Position numbers and translations under genes: made by a program. Below the pieces are notes generated by a model. The model worked only from the letters and a program-made list of their open reading frames with translations. It had not been told where the DNA came from and ran no database searches. This document shows positions 16,289 to 24,818 of a DNA stretch of 64,000 nt, in pieces (within the stretch, counting starts at the first letter, position 1; every line of letters begins with the position of its first letter). This DNA comes from Paractinoplanes aksuensis (lineage in GTDB: Bacteria > Actinomycetota > Actinomycetes > Mycobacteriales > Micromonosporaceae): contig NZ_JAMYJR010000027.1 in the NCBI RefSeq assembly GCF_024137025.1, positions 186,001 to 250,000 on the forward strand. The letters run 5' to 3'.

Positions 16289-17597
16289 CCGTGGCGTTGA
16301 GGTTGTTGAAGCCGGTGGCGGGCTCCCAGGTGTTCTCGTTGGCCAGCCGGATCGAGTACTCGGCCCGGTCCGGCAGCAGCGGGTCGGGCAGTTCCAGCAG
16401 CAGCCGGTACGAGCCGGTCGGCAGCGACGAGGGCACGGTGACCGTCTGCGCCAGCGTGGCCGGGCCGGGCTGCCAGGTGCGTGGGTCGGCGCCGAGCGGG
16501 ATCCGGGTGACCGCCCCGGTGGCGACCGAGCGCAGCACGAGCCGGACGTGGCGCGGGTTGTAGGGCGCGGCCCAGCCATCGTTGCGCAGTCCGACACTGA
16601 CCGCCAGCGGGCCGCCCCGATTCGCTGTGGCCGGGAAAGTGCCATTGGTCAAGGCCAGGCGGTAGCCGAGTTTGCGCTTGATGTCGGGCAGGCAGCCGCC
16701 CGCGGCGAAGCCGGCGATGACGTCCGGGTTGTAGTTCACGTTCAGGTACGACCAGTGAAAGCCGGACAGCTCGGCGACGGCGGTCGGGCATTGCGAGCGC
16801 GGCGGATTCACCACGCAGGTCTCGCCGCCCATCGGGTTGGTGCGGGTGTCCTGTCGCAGATACGGATATTCGACGGCCGGGTTCTCGTAGGTGCCGAAAT
16901 CGTCGGGGCTGGCCAGGAAGCAGTCGTTGTGGTGCCCGATCCGCGGCACCGCCCCGGTTCCGTACATGGTGCGCTTGAATTTCGGCGTACGCAGCTGAAC
17001 CGCCCGCGAGGTGGGCAGGACGCTGAGCAGCTTGTCGGTGACCCGCTTACGGTCGGCCCAGTTCTGCGCGCTGATCACCCCTTCGTCGCCGAAGTTGCGG
17101 GTGTCCCACCATTCGCCCCACGTGCCGATGAGACCGGCCTGCGCCACGGAAATGACATCGGCGTTGCGGCGCAGATACGGCGCGAGCTGATCGAGGTGCG
17201 CGACGACCTGAGCCGGGGCGGCGTCCGCGTCATCGGTGTCGGTGTAGGCGAACCGCAGCACCACTTTCAGCCCGGCCCGCTGTACGGTGTCGAGTTGGTT
17301 CTGCAGTTGGGTCAGCGCGGTGGCGCTGATCGGCCCGGTGCGGTAGTCGCGCAGATAGAAGATGCACATGACCAGCGAGATGTTCTCGGTCGTGCGATAG
17401 CCCCGCAGCACGTTCTCGTCGAAACTGCCGGCGTCGCAACTGCTGGTGTGGTGATACAGGCCGCGCTCCGGGTTGGCGAAGTCGGCCGAACTGGCCGGAT
17501 AGGTCACCCGGCCCGGGGACGCCGCGGCCAGCAGGGAAGCGCTCAGAACAACCGCCGCGATCCCGGAGAACCATCGGCGGAGCTGTCGTACGGACAT
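16275..17597 (-). CDS. Secreted DUF4874/DUF4832 protein, putative glycan-acting
   Basis: The product is 440 residues with a signal peptide (GIAAVVLSASLLAAASPG). DUF4874 follows (FANPERGLYHH, NISLVMCIFYLRDY, GLKVVLRFAYTD, AGLIGTWGEWWDT), resembling a beta/alpha barrel, then DUF4832 with a beta-sandwich region (GYRLALTNGTFP to NLNATVTV). Members usually sit with carbohydrate-uptake genes and are suspected glycosidases, although no activity is established to my knowledge. It is the last gene of the CUT1 operon, 4 bases after the permease, so it probably acts on the same extracellular glycan. Confidence 0.78.
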   Translation of the reverse strand: MSVRQLRRWFSGIAAVVLSASLLAAASPGRVTYPASSADFANPERGLYHHTSSCDAGSFDENVLRGYRTTENISLVMCIFYLRDYRTGPISATALTQLQNQLDTVQRAGLKVVLRFAYTDTDDADAAPAQVVAHLDQLAPYLRRNADVISVAQAGLIGTWGEWWDTRNFGDEGVISAQNWADRKRVTDKLLSVLPTSRAVQLRTPKFKRTMYGTGAVPRIGHHNDCFLASPDDFGTYENPAVEYPYLRQDTRTNPMGGETCVVNPPRSQCPTAVAELSGFHWSYLNVNYNPDVIAGFAAGGCLPDIKRKLGYRLALTNGTFPATANRGGPLAVSVGLRNDGWAAPYNPRHVRLVLRSVATGAVTRIPLGADPRTWQPGPATLAQTVTVPSSLPTGSYRLLLELPDPLLPDRAEYSIRLANENTWEPATGFNNLNATVTVR

Positions 17598-17601
17598 TGC
17601 C

Positions 17602-18423
17602 TCACCCCTTTATTCCGGTCTGTGCGATGCCTTGGATGAACTGCCGTTGCAACACGATGAAGACGGCGATGACCGGCAGCGATGCGAGCAGCGAGCCGGC
17701 CATGAGCACGGGATAGTCGGTCTGGAACTGGCCCTGCAGCGAGGCCAGCCCGGCCGAGAGCGGCATGGTGTCCGGGTCGCTGTTGACCACCAGCGGCCAG
17801 AACAGGTCGTTCCACGACCACAGCAGCACCAGCACGGCCAGAGCCAGCAGACCCGGCCGGGCCAGGGGCAACATGATCGACCAGTAGATGCGGACCGGCC
17901 CCGCGCCGTCGAGGCGGGCCGCCTCCTCGAGCTCCATGGGCAGCCCGAGGAAGAACTGGCGCAGCAGGAAAACGCCGAACGCGCTGAACAGGCCGGGCAC
18001 GATCAGCGCCTGCAGGGTGTTGAGCCAGCCCAGGGCGGACATGATCTGGTACTGCGGAATGATGAACAGCTGCGGCGGCACCATGAGCACCGACAGCAGC
18101 ACGCCGAACAGCACCTTGCGGCCGGGGAAGCGCAGCCGGGCGAACGCGTACGCGGCCATCGAGCACAACAGAACCTGTCCGGCCGTACGAGCCAGGGCCA
18201 CGATCACGGTGTTGCCGAACTGGGCGCCGAACGGCAGCAGGTCGAAGACCCGGCCGTAGTTCTGCCACCGCCCGCTGGGCAGCAGGGTGGGCGGCACGGC
18301 GGTGGCCTCGCTCAGGGTCTTCAGCGAGGTGACGAGTTGCCAGAGGAACGGCGCCACCATGGCCAGCGAGGCGGCGATCAGCACGGTGTGCAGCAGCACG
18401 CGGGATCTCGACGGCTTACGCAT
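17602..18423 (-). CDS. Carbohydrate ABC permease, MalG-like
   Basis: This 273-residue inner-membrane permease has six helices and the CUT1 EAA loop (MELEEAARLDGAGPVRIYWSI) that contacts the ATPase. The start overlaps the preceding permease gene by 8 bases. It pairs with the MalF-like protein and binding lipoprotein upstream. No ATP-binding subunit is encoded in the operon. In actinomycetes such systems commonly share one MsiK-type ATPase encoded elsewhere. Confidence 0.9.
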   Translation of the reverse strand: MRKPSRSRVLLHTVLIAASLAMVAPFLWQLVTSLKTLSEATAVPPTLLPSGRWQNYGRVFDLLPFGAQFGNTVIVALARTAGQVLLCSMAAYAFARLRFPGRKVLFGVLLSVLMVPPQLFIIPQYQIMSALGWLNTLQALIVPGLFSAFGVFLLRQFFLGLPMELEEAARLDGAGPVRIYWSIMLPLARPGLLALAVLVLLWSWNDLFWPLVVNSDPDTMPLSAGLASLQGQFQTDYPVLMAGSLLASLPVIAVFIVLQRQFIQGIAQTGIKG

Positions 18424-19318
18424 AATGCACCCAGCGCCGCTGAAGCCGGAACTGCACGAGGGTCAGGGCCGCGATGATCAGCAGCAGCACCATCACGATG
18501 GCCGCCGCGTACCCGCGCTCGTTGGTCACGAAGGCCCGGTCGTAGAAGAGCGCGACCACGGTCTGCAGCCGCGGGTAGGCCGGGTTGGCCCGGGCCGACG
18601 CCCCCGACCCGGCGATCACGAAGACCAGGTCGAACAGTTGCAGCGAACCGATCACCGAGATCACCGACACGAAGAACGCGGTCGGCGACAGCAGCGGCAG
18701 GGTGATCCGCGCGAACTGGCGCACCGGGCCGGCGCCGTCGAGGGCGGCGGCCTCGTAGTAGTCGGCCGGGATGGCCTGCATGCCGGCCAGGAAGATGATC
18801 AGGTTGTAGCCGAGGCTGCTCCAGACGCCGATGACCACGAGCGCGAACAGGGCCGTGCCGGGGTCGGCGATCCAGTTCGGGCCGCCGATCCCGACCAGCG
18901 ACAACAGGTAGTTGATGAGCCCGTAGTCGCCGTTGTAGAGCCACCGCCACACCATCGCCACGGCGACCGGCATGGTGACCACGGGCAGGAAGAACAGGGT
19001 GCGATAGACGCCCACGCCCCGCATCCTCCGGTTGAGCAGCGCGGCGAAGACGATGGCGAGCGGGATCGAGACCAGGCCGAGCGCGGTGTACGAGATCGTG
19101 TTGGTCAGCGCCCGGCCGACCTCGGGATCGTGCAGCAGCCGTACGTAATTGGCCGTTCCCGACCATTCGTGGCCGCCGAAGGCGCCCCATTCGGTGAACG
19201 AGAAGTACGCCGTCTGCAGCACCGGCCACAAATAGAAGACACCCAGCCCGAGGGCGAGGGGCGCGAGGAATGCGTACGCCCACAACGCCTCGGTGATCCG
19301 GTCCCGCCGCCGTGTCAC
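18416..19318 (-). CDS. Carbohydrate ABC permease, MalF-like
   Basis: This 300-residue permease with six helices begins at a GTG 4 bases after the binding-protein gene. The EAA loop reads ADYYEAAALDGAGPVRQFARI. The N-terminal region (LAPLALGLGVFYLWPVLQT) is typical of MalF/UgpA-type CUT1 subunits. It forms the heterodimeric channel with the MalG-like protein. Confidence 0.9.
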   Translation of the reverse strand: MTRRRDRITEALWAYAFLAPLALGLGVFYLWPVLQTAYFSFTEWGAFGGHEWSGTANYVRLLHDPEVGRALTNTISYTALGLVSIPLAIVFAALLNRRMRGVGVYRTLFFLPVVTMPVAVAMVWRWLYNGDYGLINYLLSLVGIGGPNWIADPGTALFALVVIGVWSSLGYNLIIFLAGMQAIPADYYEAAALDGAGPVRQFARITLPLLSPTAFFVSVISVIGSLQLFDLVFVIAGSGASARANPAYPRLQTVVALFYDRAFVTNERGYAAAIVMVLLLIIAALTLVQFRLQRRWVHYA

Positions 19319-19322
19319 CGCG

Positions 19323-20567
19323 TCACTCCTTGGCGAGCAGGTTGTTCATCGTCGCGGCGAGTTCGGTGGCGGCCTGGTCGACCGGTTGCTCGCCGCTCCA
19401 CGCCTTGCTGAGATGGGCCAGTTCGGCCTCGTTCCAGGCCGCGGTGTTCTTCGAGACGGGATAGGGCACGGCATAGTCGACCGCGTCCAGGAAGGTCTGG
19501 AGTTTCAGGTCGGGGTGCGCCTTGACCCAGTCGGTCTGTGTGCCCGCGTACGCGGGAATCGGGCCCTTCTTGCCGAGAATCTCGGCGGCCGGTTTCGAAC
19601 CGAGATACTTCACGAACTCCCAGGCCTGTTGCGGGTGCTCGGATTTCGCGCCGACGACGTTGGCCACACCGTGAATGACCGTCGCCTGTTTCTCGCCCCG
19701 GGGCAGCGGCGCGACGTCGACCTTGCCCTTGGTGTAGTCGTTGCCGGTGAATTCGGCCGCGTTCCACGACCCGCCCCAGTACATCGCGATCTTGCCGGCC
19801 TCGAACAGTTGCAGCGGCACGGTATCGGTCATGGTCTTGAGGTCGGGCGAGTGTTTGTTCGCGATGAGGTCGGTCCAGAACTTCAGGCCGGCGACGGTCT
19901 TGGGATCGTCGTAGCCGGACCGTTTGCCGTCGGGCGAGATGACGAAACCGCCGGCCTGAGCGATGGTGTCGTACTGGTATTCCTGAAAGCTGCTGAGCGA
20001 GGCCGCGGTGCCGAACACGCCGGCCTTGGGATCGGTCAGCTCGGCGGCCGTGTCCTGGAAATCGGCCCAGGTCCAGTCGTCTTCCGGGTACGGCACCTTC
20101 TTGGCGTCGAAAAGCTTCTTGTTGTACCAGACGCCGACGGTGTCCATGTCCTTGGGAAGACCGAAGTTCTTTCCGTCGTACGTGTAGAGGTCGACCAAAG
20201 CTTTCGGGTACACCGACATGTCGACCGGCTCGGCGTTGGGCGCGATGACACCGTTGGCCGCGTAGAGCTGGAAGTTGGGGCCGTTCATCCAGAACACGTC
20301 GGGGGCCGCGCCACCGGTGGCCGCGGCCTTGAGTTTGGTCCAGTAGCCCTCCCAGGGGGTGAGCTGGACGTCGACCGTGATGGCGGGGTGGGTACGGGTG
20401 AAGTCGGCGGCCAGGTCCTGCATGGCCGCCTTCTGGTTCTGGTCCCAGACGGCGTACGTGAGCGTGACGTTCTCGGACTCGCCGGCGCTGTCGTCGCCGC
20501 CGGAGCAGGCCGACAGGGTCAATCCGGCGGCCAGCAGGGCCGTGCCTATTCGCATGAAGGTGCGCAT
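19323..20567 (-). CDS. Sugar-binding lipoprotein of a CUT1 ABC transporter
   Basis: This 414-residue family-1 solute-binding protein has a lipoprotein signal with lipobox LTLSACSG, then typical motifs: VTLTYAVWDQNQ, FTRTHPAITVDVQLTPWEGYWTKLKA and GKIAMYWGGSWNAAEF. It captures an oligosaccharide outside the membrane and delivers it to the two permeases. It is first in the operon. GAGGA precedes the ATG at 20567, and a second ATG 12 bases on would also include the signal. The substrate cannot be read from sequence. Confidence 0.92.
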   Translation of the reverse strand: MRTFMRIGTALLAAGLTLSACSGGDDSAGESENVTLTYAVWDQNQKAAMQDLAADFTRTHPAITVDVQLTPWEGYWTKLKAAATGGAAPDVFWMNGPNFQLYAANGVIAPNAEPVDMSVYPKALVDLYTYDGKNFGLPKDMDTVGVWYNKKLFDAKKVPYPEDDWTWADFQDTAAELTDPKAGVFGTAASLSSFQEYQYDTIAQAGGFVISPDGKRSGYDDPKTVAGLKFWTDLIANKHSPDLKTMTDTVPLQLFEAGKIAMYWGGSWNAAEFTGNDYTKGKVDVAPLPRGEKQATVIHGVANVVGAKSEHPQQAWEFVKYLGSKPAAEILGKKGPIPAYAGTQTDWVKAHPDLKLQTFLDAVDYAVPYPVSKNTAAWNEAELAHLSKAWSGEQPVDQAATELAATMNNLLAKE

Positions 20568-20592
20568 CTCATCGTCCTCTTGCAGATCGATG

Positions 20593-20608
20593 CCGGGAAT
20601 TATCCTGG
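20593..20608. promoter_or_regulatory. Imperfect palindrome upstream of the sugar-transport operon
   Basis: CCGGGAATTATCCTGG is a 16-base near-palindrome (5 of 6 arm bases pair) located 26 bases upstream of the binding-protein start. An AT-richer GGGAAATTAATG follows at 20614. It is a candidate operator for the ROK regulator encoded just beyond. Nothing else supports this. Confidence 0.4.
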
Positions 20609-20666
20609 GGTGCAGGGAAATTAATGCACGCCCGCCCGCGGCTCACAAGAGCGCCGACCCAAACGG

Positions 20667-21770
20667 TCAGTTCCGACTGCGCGTGTAGCTCCGCCCGGCG
20701 CTCAGGTCGAGCGCGAGCTTGGCCGCGCCCAGCGCCACCCCTTCGTCGGCCAGCGTCGACACGCGGATCTCCGGCGTCCGCAGGCACCAGCGGTCGAGCT
20801 CGGCCCGCAGCGGCTCGAGGAAGACGTCGGCCGAGCGCGAGAAGCCGCCGCCGATCACGACCAGTTCCGGGTCGAGGGTCAGCACCAGGGCCGAAATGCC
20901 CTGGGCCAGGTCTTTGACGTAGCGGCGCACGGCCGTCAGGGCGGCCTTGTCACCGGTCCGGGCAGCGGCGAAGACGTCGCCGGCGTGCCGCAGATGCCCG
21001 GGCGCGCGCTGCCACCCCGCCGCGGGCAGGGCGCCGATCTCGCCGGCCGCGTTGCCGAAGCCCCGGTGCAACCGCCCCCCGACGATCAGGCCCGCCCCGG
21101 TGCGCCAACCGGCCAGGATGAACACCATGTCGGAAGCGTGCCGGGCCACCCCGCGCCAGGTCTCGGCCAGCGCGGCCACCTTGCAGTCGTTCTCGACCCG
21201 GACCGGGCCGCCGACCCGGTCCCGCAGGTGCCCGGCCAGGTCGACGCCGGTCCACTCGGCCAGCGCCTCGGACAGCATGACCCGGCCGCTGCCGTCGACC
21301 AGGCCGGTGGTGGCCACGCCCGCGCCCCAGAGCCGGTCGCCGGTCAGCCCGGCCGCCCGCAGCACCCGGTCGACGACCGCGTCGACCGCGGCCAGCCGTT
21401 CGCTGCGGCCCAGCTCCGGGGTCACCGGGAGCTGCCGGCTGTGCAGCACAGTGCCGTCCAGGTCGGTGACGACCGCCAGCACCTTGTGGCCGCCGACGTC
21501 GACGCCCAGCAACTGCCCGGCGTCGGCCCGGAACCGGTAGCGCCGGGCCGGGCGGCCCACCCCGCCGGCGGCCGGCCCGACCTCGGCCACCCAGCCCACC
21601 TCGAGCAGCTCCTGCACGACGTCCTCGGTCGAGGCCCGGGACAGCCCGACCAGCCGGGCCAGCTCGGTCAACGTCCGGGGCCCCTCGTCGCGCAGCACCC
21701 GGACCACCGCGTCCGCGTTCAGCTGCCGCAGCCGCGACAGGTCCCCGCCGGCCACGTGTGCTGTCACCAC
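20667..21770 (-). CDS. ROK-family transcriptional repressor
   Basis: This 367-residue protein has an N-terminal winged helix (RTLTELARLVGLSRASTEDVVQELL) and a C-terminal ROK sugar-kinase-like domain (LGVDVGGHKVLAVVTDLDG, ATTGLVDGSGRV, FGNAAGEIGALP). The usual ROK zinc motif CxCGxxGCxE is not present. The equivalent stretch reads AAGWQRAPGHLRHAG, so ligand sensing may differ. It lies between the sugar-transport operon and the divergent dehydrogenase and probably represses one or both until a sugar binds. GTG codons at 21770 and 21767 are both possible starts after AAGGGGG. Confidence 0.88.
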   Translation of the reverse strand: MVTAHVAGGDLSRLRQLNADAVVRVLRDEGPRTLTELARLVGLSRASTEDVVQELLEVGWVAEVGPAAGGVGRPARRYRFRADAGQLLGVDVGGHKVLAVVTDLDGTVLHSRQLPVTPELGRSERLAAVDAVVDRVLRAAGLTGDRLWGAGVATTGLVDGSGRVMLSEALAEWTGVDLAGHLRDRVGGPVRVENDCKVAALAETWRGVARHASDMVFILAGWRTGAGLIVGGRLHRGFGNAAGEIGALPAAGWQRAPGHLRHAGDVFAAARTGDKAALTAVRRYVKDLAQGISALVLTLDPELVVIGGGFSRSADVFLEPLRAELDRWCLRTPEIRVSTLADEGVALGAAKLALDLSAGRSYTRSRN

Positions 21771-21782
21771 GCCCCCTTGAGC

Positions 21783-21794
21783 TTCGGCGCCGAA
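21783..21794. promoter_or_regulatory. 12-bp perfect palindrome between ROK regulator and dehydrogenase
   Basis: TTCGGCGCCGAA is a perfect palindrome in the 66-base divergent spacer, with a further half copy (CGCCGAA) at 21822-21828. It is well placed for autoregulation by the ROK protein and control of the dehydrogenase. Confidence 0.4.
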
Positions 21795-21836
21795 CGCCTT
21801 TAGATGGAGTCCTTGATATCTCGCCGAAGGGACACC

Positions 21837-23096
21837 ATGTCGAAGGTGACTCTAGCTCTCGTCGGAGCGGGTCTGCGCGGGCAGGCGTACGCACGGCACG
21901 CGGTCAGCACCGGCACAGCCCGGGTGGTGGCCGTGGCCGAACCGGACCCGGCCCGGCGCGACGCCGCCGCAACCGAGTTCGGGATCGCCCCCGACCGGGT
22001 TTTCGACTCCTGGACCGGCCTCGCCGCCCAGCCCCGCACCGCCGACGCGGCCATCGTCGCGACCCAGGACCGGATGCACCGCGACCCGGCCGTCCGGCTG
22101 GCCGATCTCGGCTACCACCTGCTGATCGAGAAACCGCTGGCCCCGACCGACGAGGACGCCACCGCCATCGTCGAGGCGGCCCGCCGCAACAACGTGATCA
22201 CTGCCGTCTGCCATGTGCTGCGCTACACGGCGTACACAAGAATGGTGAAATCTCTGCTGGCCGAGGGCCGCATCGGGCGTCTGGTCAGCGTGCAGCACCT
22301 GGAGCCGGTGGGCTGGTGGCACTTCGCGCACTCGTTCGTGCGCGGGCACTGGCGCAACACCGAGGAGTCCGGGCCGCTGCTGCTGACCAAGTGCTGCCAC
22401 GACATCGACTGGCTGATGTACCTGTTCGAGCAGCTGCCCGACCGGGTCAGCTCGTTCGGCCGCCTGACCCACTTCCGGCCCTCCGAACGCCCGGCCGGCG
22501 CCACCGACCGCTGCCTGGACTGCCCGGTCGAGAACACCTGCCCGTACTCCGCGAAACGGCGCTACGCCCAGGCGCTGGCCGACCCCGACGAGCACTTCTG
22601 GCCGCTCGGCGCGGTCACCGCGACCCCGACCGAGGAGTCGGTGACGGCGGCGCTGCGCGACGGCCCGTACGGCCGCTGCGTGTACGCCTGCGACAACGAC
22701 GTGGTCGACCACCAGGTGGTCAACCTGGCCTTCCCGGACGGGGCGACCTGCTCGTTCACGGTCAGCGCATTCACCCCGATGGAACATCGCCGCACCCGCC
22801 TGCAGGGCACCCACGGCTACCTCGACGGGGACGGCCGCACGGTGCGCTACCTCGACTTCCGTACGGGCCAGAAGGAAGTTTTCGACTCGTCCGCAGCCGG
22901 CGGCCCATCAGCCGCCGACGGCCACGGCGGCGGCGACGAGGCCCTGGTCGACGCCTTCCTGCAGGCGGTCGCGACCGGCGAGGGCTCCTCGCTGCTGTCC
23001 GACCCGGTCGAGAGCCTGGCCACCCACCGCGTGGTGTGGGCGGCCGAGCAGGCCCGCCTGACCGACCAGGTCGTCCGCATGGACCGGAAAGGCTGA
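21837..23096 (+). CDS. Gfo/Idh/MocA-family NAD(P)-dependent dehydrogenase
   Basis: This 419-residue protein has an N-terminal Rossmann fold (LVGAGLRGQAYARHAV) and the family EKP motif (LLIEKPLAP), whose lysine is catalytic. The C-terminal alpha/beta domain includes a cysteine cluster (DRCLDCPVENTCPYS) that probably binds zinc, as in a known subgroup. Such enzymes oxidise or reduce sugars, inositols or sugar derivatives. It is divergent from the ROK regulator and sugar-uptake operon, so it may act on the imported sugar. AAGGGA lies shortly before the ATG at 21837. Confidence 0.88.
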   Translation: MSKVTLALVGAGLRGQAYARHAVSTGTARVVAVAEPDPARRDAAATEFGIAPDRVFDSWTGLAAQPRTADAAIVATQDRMHRDPAVRLADLGYHLLIEKPLAPTDEDATAIVEAARRNNVITAVCHVLRYTAYTRMVKSLLAEGRIGRLVSVQHLEPVGWWHFAHSFVRGHWRNTEESGPLLLTKCCHDIDWLMYLFEQLPDRVSSFGRLTHFRPSERPAGATDRCLDCPVENTCPYSAKRRYAQALADPDEHFWPLGAVTATPTEESVTAALRDGPYGRCVYACDNDVVDHQVVNLAFPDGATCSFTVSAFTPMEHRRTRLQGTHGYLDGDGRTVRYLDFRTGQKEVFDSSAAGGPSAADGHGGGDEALVDAFLQAVATGEGSSLLSDPVESLATHRVVWAAEQARLTDQVVRMDRKG

Positions 23097-23190
23097 CAGA
23101 ACTCTGCCGGGGTGGCCCGGTCGTCGAGACCCGCGGTGACTTCCAGATCCGCCACGCCGAGCTGACACCCCACCGACCGAACAGCCCTCG

Positions 23191-23196
23191 TAGGGT
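23191..23196 (+). promoter_or_regulatory. Probable -10 element (TAGGGT) of a leaderless gene
   Basis: TAGGGT is followed by 6 bases and then the GTG start at 23203, the usual layout of leaderless actinomycete transcripts. CTGACA at 23162 is too far upstream (23 bases) to be a standard -35. Confidence 0.5.
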
Positions 23197-23202
23197 GGCC
23201 GG

Positions 23203-23685
23203 GTGGGTTACGTGCTGCAGTGCGTCATCGCTCCGGCCCGGGTTCTCGACCCGCGGCCACCGTTCACCAACGCGGTGGTCGTGGGTCTCGACCAGGGCCT
23301 CAGCCTGATGCCCATGACCCCCGACCTGTACGACGAGGTGAGCCGCGGCGACCACAGCTTCGCACCGGCTCACCTCTTCCCACCCGGCTTCGAGGACGTG
23401 CTGTCCGCCTGGTCAGCCACCGCCCCGGTCGCCTACGTCGAGGCCGAATACTTCGGCGGCAGCGGCTCCCAGTTCGCAGCGGTATGGCAGAACGGAGCGC
23501 TCGCTCTGGGCCCGCTCCACCTGACGCCGAACGAGCCCCGCCCGGCCCCAGGCTGGTCCCCGATCTCGCACGCCCTCCGCCACCTGGGCGCATCACGCCA
23601 GAATCACGACGACGAGTTCGACGCCCTCCGCCTCGGCCGCCACCGGCACACCGAGGACTGGCTCCCACCGGAGCACCAGGCCTGA
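23203..23685 (+). CDS. Conserved-looking hypothetical protein
   Basis: The product is 160 residues, begins VGYVLQCVIAPARVL and is probably cytoplasmic, with no signal or membrane segment. It contains an aromatic and acidic middle (VAYVEAEYFGGSGSQFAAVWQNG) and a C-terminal stretch rich in histidine and arginine. Its composition and the leaderless promoter just upstream argue that it is a real gene. I cannot assign a domain. It stands alone after the dehydrogenase gene. Confidence 0.65.
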   Translation: MGYVLQCVIAPARVLDPRPPFTNAVVVGLDQGLSLMPMTPDLYDEVSRGDHSFAPAHLFPPGFEDVLSAWSATAPVAYVEAEYFGGSGSQFAAVWQNGALALGPLHLTPNEPRPAPGWSPISHALRHLGASRQNHDDEFDALRLGRHRHTEDWLPPEHQA

Positions 23686-23771
23686 GGAGTTCGCGGTGGC
23701 CCAGAAGGGTGATCGGTCCATGAGTTCGATCGTCGTACCAGCCTCTGATTCTGACATCAGCCGCCGGTCCG

Positions 23772-23990
23772 GTGCGAGACGACATCCTGGCTTTCGCCGA
23801 AGTACCGGAACGACATCAACATCGATACCTCAGCCTGACGCTGTCCACCGAGCCGGAAGCCGGATTCGTCCTGTGCGGGCGCGCGACGGTGCCGGCCGTG
23901 GGCAAGACCGACGACGAAGCTCCGATCCGCCCTTGGCCCGACGGCGCCCGAGTGATCCACACCCTCCGCCCCGACAACCAGACCCCGTGA
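23772..23990 (+). CDS. Possible small hypothetical protein (72 aa)
   Basis: A GTG-started frame of 72 residues (VRDDILAFAEVPERHQHRYLSL to VIHTLRPDNQTP) has protein-like composition, better than other frames in this 502-base stretch (23686-24187). No ribosome site or recognisable domain is visible. The rest of the stretch holds an 11-base tandem duplication (GCGTACCGGTC, about 24060-24081) and no other gene. It may be a gene remnant. Confidence 0.35.
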   Translation: MRDDILAFAEVPERHQHRYLSLTLSTEPEAGFVLCGRATVPAVGKTDDEAPIRPWPDGARVIHTLRPDNQTP

Positions 23991-24187
23991 TCCGCGCGAT
24001 TGCCGCTTGATGCGCGGCATACGACGGAGGCGCTCCGGCACCTGGATTTCTGACGGCCGGCGTACCGGTCGCGTACCGGTCGGCGGCCGCCCGGGGCCCG
24101 CTGCGCTGGGACGGCGCGTACGGAAGCATCCGTGACGCTCTGGAGGTAGTGGCGGCCGACCGTCGGCCGTCCGAATCTGGAGGCGAG

Positions 24188-24661
24188 ATGCGCAAGATCC
24201 TCGGGTCCTTGACGATCGTGGGGGCCGGCCTGGCGCTGGCCCTGGCGCCGGCCGCCGCGGCCCAGGCGGCCGATCTGCCGCCGCTGGCGGCGCTGCCCAG
24301 CCCGATCTGCAACAACGTCGTGGTGGCCGGCGCGGGCGGGCATCCTGTCCCCGTACCCGCGGCCAACAGCGTGCAGCGCTGCTACATGCAGCGGGGCGAC
24401 GGCAAGACGGACACCAGCAGCCTGCGGACCATGCAGGCCGCGATCAACATCTGCTACATCCAGAAGGGCCGGCTCGGGAACATGGCCCCGCTCAGCCTCG
24501 CCTCCCCGGACACGTTCGGCCCGAAGACCGAGGCCGCGGTCAAGGCGGTGCAGAGGTGGCACGGCATCACGGCCGACGGCGGCTGGGGGCCGCAGACGCG
24601 CAGCGTGATGCAGTGGCCGGACAACGACACGCTCGCCTGCCGCACCGTTCCGCTGAGCTGA
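24188..24661 (+). CDS. Secreted protein with peptidoglycan-binding-like domain
   Basis: This 157-residue protein has a Sec signal peptide (residues 1-28, ending AAAQAAD). The C-terminal part resembles the PG_binding_1 three-helix domain (TFGPKTEAAVKAVQRWHGITADGGWGPQT), preceded by two short Cys-Tyr motifs (RCYMQ, ICYIQ) likely held by disulfides. No catalytic domain is attached, so it may simply bind the cell wall or act as an inhibitor. GGAGG lies 4-5 bases before the ATG. A hairpin terminator follows the stop. Confidence 0.78.
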   Translation: MRKILGSLTIVGAGLALALAPAAAAQAADLPPLAALPSPICNNVVVAGAGGHPVPVPAANSVQRCYMQRGDGKTDTSSLRTMQAAINICYIQKGRLGNMAPLSLASPDTFGPKTEAAVKAVQRWHGITADGGWGPQTRSVMQWPDNDTLACRTVPLS

Positions 24662-24674
24662 TTCACCCCGCTGA

Positions 24675-24700
24675 GGCCGCCCCACTCAGGTGGGGCGGCC
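24675..24700 (+). terminator. Hairpin terminator (11-bp stem, 4-base loop)
   Basis: GGCCGCCCCAC at 24675-24685 pairs perfectly with 24690-24700 around TCAG, 13 bases past the stop of the secreted protein. No strong U-tract follows. Confidence 0.75.
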
Positions 24701-24818
24701 CTGTTCCGCCCGCGCAGGAGAATCCCCGAACAGCGGTAAACGCCGGTCCATGGGTCACCCCATTCGGAATCGATGGATATCGTTGGGCCGATCGCAACAC
24801 CGGTGAACGGGGGTTCTG

